NCBI GenBank assembly: GCA_002296225.1
Contig: DBHR01000015.1
Location: 16,195-80,194, forward strand
Reading direction: 5' to 3'
Source of the DNA: Acidobacteria bacterium UBA823
GTDB lineage: Bacteria > Acidobacteriota > Vicinamibacteria > Vicinamibacterales > UBA823
DNA length: 64,000 nucleotides
Shown: in pieces, positions 56,804-64,000 of the stretch
Position numbering within the stretch: position 1 is the stretch's first letter
Layout: the number at the start of each line of letters is the position of its first letter
The notes under the pieces: generated by a model
Database searches by the model: none
What the model was told of the DNA's origin: nothing
Seen by the model: only the letters and a program-made list of their open reading frames with translations
Made by a program: the position numbers and the translations under genes

Positions 56804-57058
56804 ATGGCACATAAGAAGGGCCAAGGCAGTTCACGAAACGGGCGGGACAGCAATGCCCAGCGCCTGGGCGTCAAGCGGTATGACGGCAACCGAGTCACCG
56901 GTGGGACCATTCTGATCCGGCAGCGCGGGCGGCGGTTCAGGCCAGGCCTCAACGTCGGATTAGGCAAAGACGACACGCTCTTTGCAAAAACCGCCGGTCT
57001 GGTACGGTTCGAAGACCACGGCGCGCGCGGCCGTGTCATCAGCGTGGTTCCCCTCTAG
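56804..57058 (+). CDS. rpmA: 50S ribosomal protein L27
   Basis: 84 residues beginning [16 protein letters not shown], so it has the short N-terminus that reaches the peptidyl transferase centre without a cleavable extension (as in Proteobacteria, not Firmicutes). [11 protein letters not shown] and [10 protein letters not shown] are conserved. Immediately after rplU by 30 bases, before obgE by 62. The order rplU-rpmA-obgE is widely conserved. Confidence 0.97.
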   Translation: MAHKKGQGSSRNGRDSNAQRLGVKRYDGNRVTGGTILIRQRGRRFRPGLNVGLGKDDTLFAKTAGLVRFEDHGARGRVISVVPL

Positions 57059-57120
57059 AACTGAGCCTCAGGCACTCGTGACACGCACGCAGACCGCTTC
57101 AGGCGCGTGCGAACGCTTCC

Positions 57121-58176
57121 ATGTTCGTCGACGAAATCGACATTCACGTTACCGCTGGCCGCGGCGGCCGAGGCTGCCTCAGTTTTCGTCGCGAGAAGTT
57201 TGTCCCGCGAGGGGGCCCTGACGGTGGTGACGGTGGTGACGGTGGCTCCATCTACATGGTCGCCAGCTCCCACTTCAACACGCTCATCCACTATCGATTT
57301 CATCCTGAGTTTCGCGCTCGGCGCGGCGCGCACGGCGAGGGTGCCAACCGCAGCGGACGGAAGGGCAAGGACCTCGAGCTCGAAGTGCCCGCGGGCACGA
57401 GCATTTACGAGTTGACTGATGATTACCCTGTTGAGCTAGCTGACCTCACCGAAGCCGGTCAGCGGGTACTCGTGGCGAAAGGCGGTCTCGGCGGCCGCGG
57501 TAACGCTAGATTCGCAACTTCGACCAACCAAGCACCGCGCCGGACGGAGCCTGGTCTCGAAGGCGAAGTTCGTCAATTACGGCTGAAGTTGAAGCTACTA
57601 GCCGACGTGGGACTCGTCGGGTTTCCAAACGTTGGAAAATCCACCCTCATCGCACACATCTCGGCCGCAAGACCTAAAATCGCTGACTACCCGTTCACAA
57701 CTCTGTCACCTAACCTTGGCGTCGTCAGCCTGTCGGACGACCGTAGCTTCGTCGTCGCCGACGTGCCAGGCCTCATCGAAGGCGCCCATGCCGGACACGG
57801 CCTGGGTCACCGGTTTCTGAGCCACCTCGAGCGTACCAAGGTTCTGGTCCACATCGTTGATGTATCATCGGCGTCAGGCCGTGACCCCCTCGACGACTAC
57901 GATACGATCCGCCGAGAACTCGCCCTCTATCCCATCGGCGCAGATGATGCCGCGGGACCGCTCGACCGCCGACCGCAATTGGTCGCCGCAAACAAGATTG
58001 ACGCGCTCGACGAACCAGCGAGGCTCGAGCGTTTGAGCGAGACGCTATCTGCGCGGGAAATCCCCGTTTACCCGATTTCTGCCGTAACTGGACAGGGGAT
58101 ACGTCCGCTACTTGAAGCACTGTGGCAAGCTGTCTCGCCCGCTACTAGATCGAGCTTGCCGGCGATAAACCAATGA
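57121..58176 (+). CDS. obgE: Obg/CgtA, ribosome-assembly GTPase
   Basis: 351 residues. The N-terminal glycine-rich Obg domain (FVPRGGPDGGDGGDGG) is followed by the GTPase domain with GFPNVGKS (167-174), DVPGLIEGA (214-222), NKID (291-294) and SAVTGQG. There is no C-terminal OCT extension. It binds the 50S precursor and links ribosome maturation to stringent control. The stop overlaps the nadD start by four bases (ATGA). Confidence 0.97.
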   Translation: MFVDEIDIHVTAGRGGRGCLSFRREKFVPRGGPDGGDGGDGGSIYMVASSHFNTLIHYRFHPEFRARRGAHGEGANRSGRKGKDLELEVPAGTSIYELTDDYPVELADLTEAGQRVLVAKGGLGGRGNARFATSTNQAPRRTEPGLEGEVRQLRLKLKLLADVGLVGFPNVGKSTLIAHISAARPKIADYPFTTLSPNLGVVSLSDDRSFVVADVPGLIEGAHAGHGLGHRFLSHLERTKVLVHIVDVSSASGRDPLDDYDTIRRELALYPIGADDAAGPLDRRPQLVAANKIDALDEPARLERLSETLSAREIPVYPISAVTGQGIRPLLEALWQAVSPATRSSLPAINQ

Positions 58177-58844
58177 GTTCGCTCCCGCGAACCGGACTGC
58201 TCGGCGGAACGTTCGACCCGACGCATCATGGACACGTGGCCGTCGCCGAGGCCGCCCAGCAGGTATTCAACATGGATCGCGTGCTCCTCGTCCCCGCCCG
58301 AGTCCCACCTCATCGGCAAGTGGCACCGGTGGCATCGCCGTCTGACCGGTTCGCGATGCTGGAACTGGCGGTCAGCGGCCACCCAAGTCTAATTGCTTCC
58401 GATTTAGAACTGCACGACCCTGCACCTGCTTATACGACGGAAACACTGCAGCGACTGACCGACGCTGGACAGGCGACGTCGCAATTATTCTTTATTATCG
58501 GCGCGGATGCTTTTGCCGAAATTTCCACTTGGCAAGGCTACCCGACGTTGCTTGACCAATCCCATTTCGTCGTCGTGCCAAGACCGGGCCACGACCTGAG
58601 CGTGCTGCGTCGCGGCCTCCCAGGAATGGCACACCGTTTCCAAGAAGTTCGCGCTGGGGCCATGGGCTGCCCACCTGATGACGGACGGACCGCGATCTTT
58701 ACCATCGAGGCCGACACACCAGACATTACGTCGAGCGCCATTCGCCAACATCTGTCCGTTGGCACTTCAATAGACGACCTCGTACCAAGCGCCGTCGCAC
58801 ACTACATTCGTGCACACCATCTGTATGCACCCGCCACCCAGTAG
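58173..58844 (+). CDS. nadD: Nicotinate-nucleotide adenylyltransferase
   Basis: 223 residues. GGTFDPTHHGH near 11-21 is the ATP-binding HxGH nucleotidyltransferase motif, and ITSSAIR is the second (ISSTxIR) motif. It converts nicotinate mononucleotide to the NaAD intermediate of NAD synthesis. Its four-base overlap with obgE suggests translational coupling. The gap to rsfS is nine bases. Confidence 0.95.
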   Translation: MSSLPRTGLLGGTFDPTHHGHVAVAEAAQQVFNMDRVLLVPARVPPHRQVAPVASPSDRFAMLELAVSGHPSLIASDLELHDPAPAYTTETLQRLTDAGQATSQLFFIIGADAFAEISTWQGYPTLLDQSHFVVVPRPGHDLSVLRRGLPGMAHRFQEVRAGAMGCPPDDGRTAIFTIEADTPDITSSAIRQHLSVGTSIDDLVPSAVAHYIRAHHLYAPATQ

Positions 58845-58853
58845 ACGACTTGC

Positions 58854-59243
58854 ATGAGTAACGTGCAAGAGCGACAGGGCAGACTGTCGACGCTACCAGA
58901 GGCCATCCGAGCGAGCGTGCTCGCGGCGCAAGACAAGAAGGCCGCTGACGTCGTCATCCTAGACCTAAGGACTGCAACTGCATTCACCGACTTCTTCGTT
59001 ATTTGCTCTGGCCAACACTCCCTGCAAGCCAAAACCATTGCCGAGAACATCGAAACGCGACTTCGACAGAATGGTTTAAAGCCAGCCGTCGTTGAAGGCA
59101 CTGGGCGGGCGGAATGGATTCTGCTTGATTTCTTCGACTTCGTCGTGCACGTGTTCACGCCTGAGGCCAGAGAGTTCTACAGCTTGGAGCGACTCTGGGG
59201 AAAAGCCGAGCGGCTCGATGTGAACGACGCGGAACCAGAGTGA
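58854..59243 (+). CDS. rsfS: Ribosome silencing factor RsfS (YbeB)
   Basis: 129 residues from ATG 58854. Family motifs are VVILDLRTATAFTDFFVICSG and EWILLDFFDFVVHVFTPEAR, ending with SLERLWGKAE. RsfS binds uL14 and blocks subunit joining when nutrients are low. The order obgE-nadD-rsfS is common in bacteria and makes it part of the ribosome-assembly group. Nothing on the plus strand follows. Confidence 0.95.
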   Translation: MSNVQERQGRLSTLPEAIRASVLAAQDKKAADVVILDLRTATAFTDFFVICSGQHSLQAKTIAENIETRLRQNGLKPAVVEGTGRAEWILLDFFDFVVHVFTPEAREFYSLERLWGKAERLDVNDAEPE

Positions 59244-59310
59244 TGGTGCGTTGAAGCCCTACGAAAGGCAGCAGTGGAAGGCGAGCAACGAGTGTGGGCG
59301 GTTGCCGTAG

Positions 59311-59895
59311 CTACAATCGTGCCGAGACAGCCGTTATGACCGCCTCGGTAACTTCGGCCTCCGACCGCTGGCCGTCAATCGTGACCCAACGCTCTTCAGC
59401 CGCAAGCTGAAGGTAGCTGTCTCGTACCCGCCCGAGCAGCGGCAGATCTCGCTCATATCGATCGCGGTCTGAGACCTTCCGACGGGCAGCCGTCTCGGCC
59501 GAGATGTCGAGCAGCACCGTAAAGTCAGGCTGCGGCAAAAACCGCTGCATGTCCGTCAGCCACACGGGATCCAGATCCTGACCCTCACCGTAGGCGATGC
59601 TCGACGCCAAGTAGCGGTCGCACAGCACGATCAGGCCACCGGCCAACCAGCGCTCGAGATCCGCTCGGCGCTCGAATCGGTTCGCGACATACAATAACTG
59701 CATTACTTCGGGCGTATAATCCCGCTCGCCCTGTAACGCGCGTGCAATCTCTTCACCGATCGAAGTGCCGTAATCCGGAAAGGATGCGACGCGCACCTTG
59801 CGTCCCCGCTGTCGTAAATGATCGCGAAGATGTAGCGCTTGAGTTTCCTTCCCGCTTTGATCTAACCCTTCGAATGCTATGAGGAGTCCTGCCAT
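59311..59895 (-). CDS. tmk: Thymidylate kinase
   Basis: 194 residues. The P-loop reads FEGLDQSGKETQ, with E where most P-loops have S/T; an adjacent T may serve, as an R is known at this spot in Mycobacterium. The DRY motif is LCDRYLASS, and GTSIGEEIARAL is the TSxG-type loop. The lid stretch RRKVSDRDRYERD is arginine-rich. It phosphorylates dTMP to dTDP and so works downstream of the nrdJ product in DNA precursor synthesis. It lies 34 bases after lysA and is likely read through from it. Confidence 0.93.
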   Translation of the reverse strand: MAGLLIAFEGLDQSGKETQALHLRDHLRQRGRKVRVASFPDYGTSIGEEIARALQGERDYTPEVMQLLYVANRFERRADLERWLAGGLIVLCDRYLASSIAYGEGQDLDPVWLTDMQRFLPQPDFTVLLDISAETAARRKVSDRDRYERDLPLLGRVRDSYLQLAAEERWVTIDGQRSEAEVTEAVITAVSARL

Positions 59896-59929
59896 CTGCT
59901 CTGCCGCTGCCGGTCACCTGGATAGGCAC

Positions 59930-61168
59930 CTACACCTCCTGCGCCAGCATCGCCTCCACAGTTTGCCGTCGTCGAATGAGGGTCCACGTTCCATCTTCGA
60001 CTAAAACCTCAGCCGCAATCGGCCGCCGATTGTAATTCGAAGCCATACTGGCGCCATAGGCTCCCGTGTCGAGAATTGCCACGAGATCATCGACCTTTAA
60101 CGGCGGCAGCCGGTGGTCTGCCCCAAACGAGTCACTGCTCTCGCAGACAGGACCGACCACGTCAACGGCACTTGGCGTGCCCACATGGGTTGCCACAGGA
60201 CTCACGCGGTGTCTGGCGCCATAGAGCGCCGGCCGCAGGCACTCTGTCATTCCCGCATCCAGCACGACGAAGGTCCGGCCGTCGGGATACGACTTCACGT
60301 CAACGACGCGCGACACGAGGACGCCAGCCGGTCCGACGATAAACCGGCCTGGCTCGAGCACAAGTGCTAAGCCGGACCCCTTCAATTCCCCAAGCAGTGC
60401 CGCTGCGTACTCGGCGAGATCGAGACCTGCCGTGCCATCGTAAGAGATGCCAACACCGCCCCCCACATCCACGTGTTCGATCGGAATACCCTGGGACGTC
60501 AGCATCCGTGCCAACTCGACTGCCGTCGCAGCGGCTCGACGGAGAGGATCGACCTTAACAATTTGAGAACCGATATGCACGTGGATGCCGACAAGTCGAA
60601 GCCCGCGTCGCGCCGCCGCTTCACGGCAAATCGCAGGTGCTTCACTCAACGCAACACCAAATTTGTTGCGGCGGGTGCCCGTGGAGATGTGCGGGTGACT
60701 CATCACATCAATGTCGGGATTGACGCGTAGAGCGACGGCAGCCGTTCTGCCATGCGCAGCTGCAATGGCATCGATCCGGTCAAGCTCCCCCGCCGACTCC
60801 GCATTAATCGCTCTAAGACCCAGAGAAACAGCCTTGGTCAATTCTTCGGCCCGCTTTCCAACGCCCGTGAAGATAATTTGCGACGGCGTAAACCCGGCGC
60901 GAAGAGCCACGTCGATTTCCCCTCCCGAGTTCGCGTCCACGGCAGAACCAAGCGAGTGCAGCAGCCGCAACACACCCAAAGTCGAATTTGCCTTGAGCGC
61001 ATAGTGCACAGCGTGGGGGTTCGTCTTGAACGCGGCGTCGAACGCCCGGAACCGGTGGCGGACGATGCCAGCGGCATAGACGTGCAACGGTGTGCCCTCC
61101 GCCTCGGCTAATCGCGCCAGCGGTACGGCATCACACGCGATACCATTCGGCGAATCGTGAAATCCCAT
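59930..61168 (-). CDS. lysA: Diaminopimelate decarboxylase
   Basis: 412 residues from ATG 61168 (GTG 61177 is in frame and equally close to an AAGAG). The PLP-binding lysine is in HYALKANST. The glycine-rich phosphate loop is EHVDVGGGVG, and the C-terminal DTGAYGASMASNYNRRP closes the active site. It makes lysine from meso-diaminopimelate. Length is usual (about 410-420). It lies between lpxC and tmk. Confidence 0.95.
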   Translation of the reverse strand: MGFHDSPNGIACDAVPLARLAEAEGTPLHVYAAGIVRHRFRAFDAAFKTNPHAVHYALKANSTLGVLRLLHSLGSAVDANSGGEIDVALRAGFTPSQIIFTGVGKRAEELTKAVSLGLRAINAESAGELDRIDAIAAAHGRTAAVALRVNPDIDVMSHPHISTGTRRNKFGVALSEAPAICREAAARRGLRLVGIHVHIGSQIVKVDPLRRAAATAVELARMLTSQGIPIEHVDVGGGVGISYDGTAGLDLAEYAAALLGELKGSGLALVLEPGRFIVGPAGVLVSRVVDVKSYPDGRTFVVLDAGMTECLRPALYGARHRVSPVATHVGTPSAVDVVGPVCESSDSFGADHRLPPLKVDDLVAILDTGAYGASMASNYNRRPIAAEVLVEDGTWTLIRRRQTVEAMLAQEV

Positions 61169-61294
61169 GTCGGACACGTGCTCTTTGCCGCGTAGAGGGG
61201 GAGGAAAACGATTGGCTCAAGGCGCACGACTCGCTGCCGGTACTAGAGCCGTTGCTCGTCGCGTAGATGGAAAATCTGGGAAAATCGTGCGCCG

Positions 61295-62233
61295 TCAGTT
61301 GGCGACGGATCTGACTGGCACACTTGTCGGCACACCAGCAACCGTGTCGGCTGTGTCAGCCGGAAACTCCACGATTTCCCACGTGTTCACCTCCTTGACG
61401 ACCTGTGCCGCGAATGCGGTGTGAAGTTCATGGCCGCCGCGGTGTACCACGAGGTGTCCGATCAGCGGGTATCCGATTAACGCGAGGTCACCGATCGCAT
61501 CAAGGATCTTATGGCGCACGAACTCGTCTTCAAAACGCAGCGAATCATTCAGCACGCCCGTCTCACTAAGCACGATCGCGTTGTCAAGCGATCCCCCGAG
61601 CGCCAGCCCCTGTCGTCGCAGCCTTTCAATTTCCTTCAGAAACCCGAACGTACGCGCAGGTGCGATCTCATCGACAAAGTTCTCCTTAGTCAGATGGATC
61701 GTCCGCGACTGATGCCGGAGCATCGGATGGTCGAAGCTGATGCTGTAGGTAACCTTGAAGTGATCCGAGGGATACAGTGCAATATGCTTGTGGCCAAGCG
61801 ACAAAGAGATTGGGCGCGTAACCTTCAAGAAGCGCCGTGGAATCGTCTGGTGCTTGATTCCGGCCTCCTGCACGAGATAGACAAACGGTGCCGCGCTCCC
61901 GTCCATGATAGGCACTTCTGAGTGGTTGAGCTCGATCACGACATTGTCCACACCTATACCAACCAGCGCCGCAAGTAAGTGCTCAACCGTCTCCACTGAT
62001 GCCGCATCTGCTTCCAGCCTGGTCGCATACTGGACGTCAGACAAATTGGCGACGTTCGCCGGAATCTCTCGTCCACCGAGATCAGCGCGACGGAATTGGA
62101 TACCCGAATCGGGCGGCGCTGGCTTTAAAGAGAGAGACACCTTTTTGCTAGAATGAAGTCCAATCCCAGCACAGGTGACAGTGCGACGCAAAGTCTTCTG
62201 AACGTGCACCTGATTTTCGCTAGCAGCGAGCAT
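61295..62233 (-). CDS. lpxC: UDP-3-O-acyl-N-acetylglucosamine deacetylase, lipid A synthesis
   Basis: 312 residues from ATG 62233, after GGGAG; the open frame reaches 62254. Zinc ligands sit in TVEHLLAAL and RHKILDAIGDLALIG; EVPIMDGSA and HRGGHELH complete the active site. LpxC does the committed step of lipid A synthesis, so the cell has a lipopolysaccharide-type outer membrane, consistent with the tamB and Omp85 genes. 126 bases lie between it and lysA. Regulation cannot be read. Confidence 0.95.
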   Translation of the reverse strand: MLAASENQVHVQKTLRRTVTCAGIGLHSSKKVSLSLKPAPPDSGIQFRRADLGGREIPANVANLSDVQYATRLEADAASVETVEHLLAALVGIGVDNVVIELNHSEVPIMDGSAAPFVYLVQEAGIKHQTIPRRFLKVTRPISLSLGHKHIALYPSDHFKVTYSISFDHPMLRHQSRTIHLTKENFVDEIAPARTFGFLKEIERLRRQGLALGGSLDNAIVLSETGVLNDSLRFEDEFVRHKILDAIGDLALIGYPLIGHLVVHRGGHELHTAFAAQVVKEVNTWEIVEFPADTADTVAGVPTSVPVRSVAN

Positions 62234-62514
62234 AGCCGATTCGACTCCCAGCAAGACGATTGAGCGTGCTCGCCATTATTGAAGCGCGCCCCGACCACGC
62301 ACATTATATAAGGGGCTTGCGAACTGAACAGCAAAAAATTGACTTCCGATCTAGACCTAAGAGTCCGTCGAATTGCAGCTACTCTACACGAGATTTTCAA
62401 CGACTTGCAGGCCATCACCATTCAAAGCAGACGCCGGATATGAGATGGGTCGTCCTCTGTCGAGGATTGTCGCAGGAGGCTCGAAGTGTAGCAGCGTCGA
62501 GCGATGTGCGTGCC

Positions 62515-64000
62515 CTAAGGCTCTACCAAGCTACCCACTCTTTCCGTTTCAGCGCTCTGCCCATTGAAAATCCGGCTCAAGAAACCGGCTGTGAAAGACT
62601 TGCCCTGAGCGGCTACGTCTTCGGGAGTGCCCTCTGCGACGATCCGGCCGCCCGCCTCGCCCCCTTCTGGCCCCAGATCGATAATGTGATCGGCCGACTT
62701 AATGACATCGAGGTTGTGCTCAATCAGGACCACAGTGTTCCCCTGATCGACGAGCTTATTCAACACATCCAATAACTTGCGGGTATCCTCGAAGTGCAAC
62801 CCTGTCGTCGGCTCGTCCAAGATGTATAGCGTGCGGCCTGTTCCTCGTCGCGAAAGCTCTTTAGCCAGCTTCACCCGCTGCGCTTCGCCCCCACTCAGCG
62901 TCGTAGCCGACTGACCTAGCTTGATATAGCCGAGGCCGACGTCTCGGAGGGTCTGCAGTTTGGTCGCGATCAGCGGGAAGTTCTCGAACAGCAACGCTGC
63001 CTGGTCAACGGTTAAATCCAAGGCTTCTGCAATGGACTTCCCACGATACCTGATCTCCAGTGTCTCGCGATTGTACCGCCGGCCTTTACAATCCTCACAC
63101 GTCACGTAGACGTTCGGCAAAAAGTGCATCTCGATGGCGATCACGCCATCACCCTGGCACGCTTCGCAGCGGCCACCCTTGACATTGAATGAGAAACGGC
63201 CAGGACGAAATCCTCGCGCCCTGGCCTCTGGCAGCATCGAAAACAGTTCCCGAATGAAGGTGAAGAGTCCCGTATAGGTTGCCGGGTTTGAACGCGGCGT
63301 GCGGCCGATCGGTGACTGGTCAATCTGGATGACTTTGTCCACCAACTCGGCGTTGTCGATACGATCGTGCTCACCCGGCTCGTCCGAGGCCCGATACAAC
63401 GCCTTCGCCAGGGCGCGATAGAGAATCTTGTTGACCAGGGTCGACTTACCGGAACCACTGACACCCGTGATCGCAGTAAATACGCCAAGCGGAATCGTCG
63501 CGTCTATCTTCTTTAGGTTATTGGCCCGCGCACCACGGATCGTGAGCATCCCACGTTGCCAAGCGCGGCGTGTGTGAGGCGTCGGAATCACGCGCTCACC
63601 CCGAAGGTACATCCCGGTGAGCGAACCGGCGGCTCCGTGGGTCAGGAGATCGGAAACTGGGCCTTGGAAGATGACCAGGCCGCCATGCTCCCCAGCCCCC
63701 GGACCCAAGTCGATCACATAATCCGCAGCCCTAATCGTCTCCTCGTCATGTTCGACCACTATGACCGTGTTTCCTAGATCGCGCAGGCGCCCGAGCGTGG
63801 TCAAAAGCAGCCGGTTGTCCCGCTGGTGAAGGCCGACCGACGGTTCGTCGAGCACATAAAGAACTCCGGTGAGGTTGGAGCCGATCTGCGTGGCCAATCG
63901 GATCCGTTGGCCTTCCCCGCCTGATAGCGTTGTAGCACTGCGACCTAGGGTCAGATACCCGACCCCAACGTCGTTCAGGAAGCGCAGCCGGTCACGGATC
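62515..64000 (-). CDS. uvrA: UvrABC excinuclease subunit A, 5' part outside window
   Basis: About 495 C-terminal residues; the frame is open to the window edge. Visible parts are the first domain's signature [12 protein letters not shown] and Walker [14 protein letters not shown], then Walker [12 protein letters not shown] of the second domain, the zinc finger CEACQGDG ... CEDCKGRR, the second [12 protein letters not shown] and [12 protein letters not shown]. UvrA finds DNA damage in nucleotide excision repair. The stop is followed by 281 bases of noncoding DNA before lpxC, in which I see nothing specific. Confidence 0.96.
   Translation of the reverse strand, partial: IRDRLRFLNDVGVGYLTLGRSATTLSGGEGQRIRLATQIGSNLTGVLYVLDEPSVGLHQRDNRLLLTTLGRLRDLGNTVIVVEHDEETIRAADYVIDLGPGAGEHGGLVIFQGPVSDLLTHGAAGSLTGMYLRGERVIPTPHTRRAWQRGMLTIRGARANNLKKIDATIPLGVFTAITGVSGSGKSTLVNKILYRALAKALYRASDEPGEHDRIDNAELVDKVIQIDQSPIGRTPRSNPATYTGLFTFIRELFSMLPEARARGFRPGRFSFNVKGGRCEACQGDGVIAIEMHFLPNVYVTCEDCKGRRYNRETLEIRYRGKSIAEALDLTVDQAALLFENFPLIATKLQTLRDVGLGYIKLGQSATTLSGGEAQRVKLAKELSRRGTGRTLYILDEPTTGLHFEDTRKLLDVLNKLVDQGNTVVLIEHNLDVIKSADHIIDLGPEGGEAGGRIVAEGTPEDVAAQGKSFTAGFLSRIFNGQSAETERVGSLVEP

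Overview
The window looks like a chromosome segment of an acidobacterium, probably of the Vicinamibacteria type. This is inferred from gene content: several very large secreted Asp-box (VPS10/sortilin-like) propeller proteins, a DUF6152-type secreted protein, a B12-dependent ribonucleotide reductase, a Gram-negative envelope (LpxC, TamB, Omp85) and high G+C. No rRNA is present to confirm it. Nearly everything is coding. I see no insertion sequence, prophage or CRISPR array. The only mosaic signs are a domain inserted inside topoisomerase I and a block of genes that splits an otherwise conserved gene order.

Layout. Positions 1-9.1 kb hold three Asp-box propeller proteins and an MFS transporter. 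Positions 9.1-16.2 kb hold further exported proteins: a metal-dependent amidohydrolase, an alpha/beta hydrolase, and a four-gene operon of signal-peptide proteins (lipocalin-like, two paralogous 'GIW' proteins, a DUF6152-like protein). A TerB-like protein and an AI-2E-family permease follow. Positions 17.5-24.5 kb are a housekeeping run on the plus strand: tRNA-Leu(UAG), tig, clpP, clpX, lon, engB, rpmE. Then come an SDR, the large nrdJ gene with an apparent promoter and two phased NrdR-box-like sites, and a CPBP protease.

Positions 29.5-45.0 kb form a ten-gene minus-strand block, probably one operon: hslV, hslU, a fibronectin-type lipoprotein, a transaldolase-like aldolase, an acyl-CoA carboxylase (beta subunit, biotin carboxylase, separate biotin carrier), then tamB, a seven-POTRA Omp85 protein and a SurA-N-like periplasmic protein. 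It joins protein quality control, carboxylation of acyl-CoA and outer-membrane assembly. Positions 45.3-49.6 kb hold an ECF sigma factor, its zinc-binding anti-sigma factor, a lipoprotein and an ABC-F ATPase. These separate hslVU from xerC, trmFO and topA (49.7-54.8 kb), genes that in Bacillus lie together as topA-trmFO-xerC-hslV-hslU.

Positions 55.2-59.2 kb carry a TPR protein, a lipoprotein, rplU, rpmA, obgE, nadD and rsfS on the plus strand. Positions 59.3-64 kb carry tmk, lysA, lpxC and the 3' part of uvrA on the minus strand. The most unusual single feature is topA. Its first C4 zinc ribbon is split by exactly 73 codons encoding what looks like a PriA-type winged helix, and removing the insert restores a normal C-x5-C spacing.
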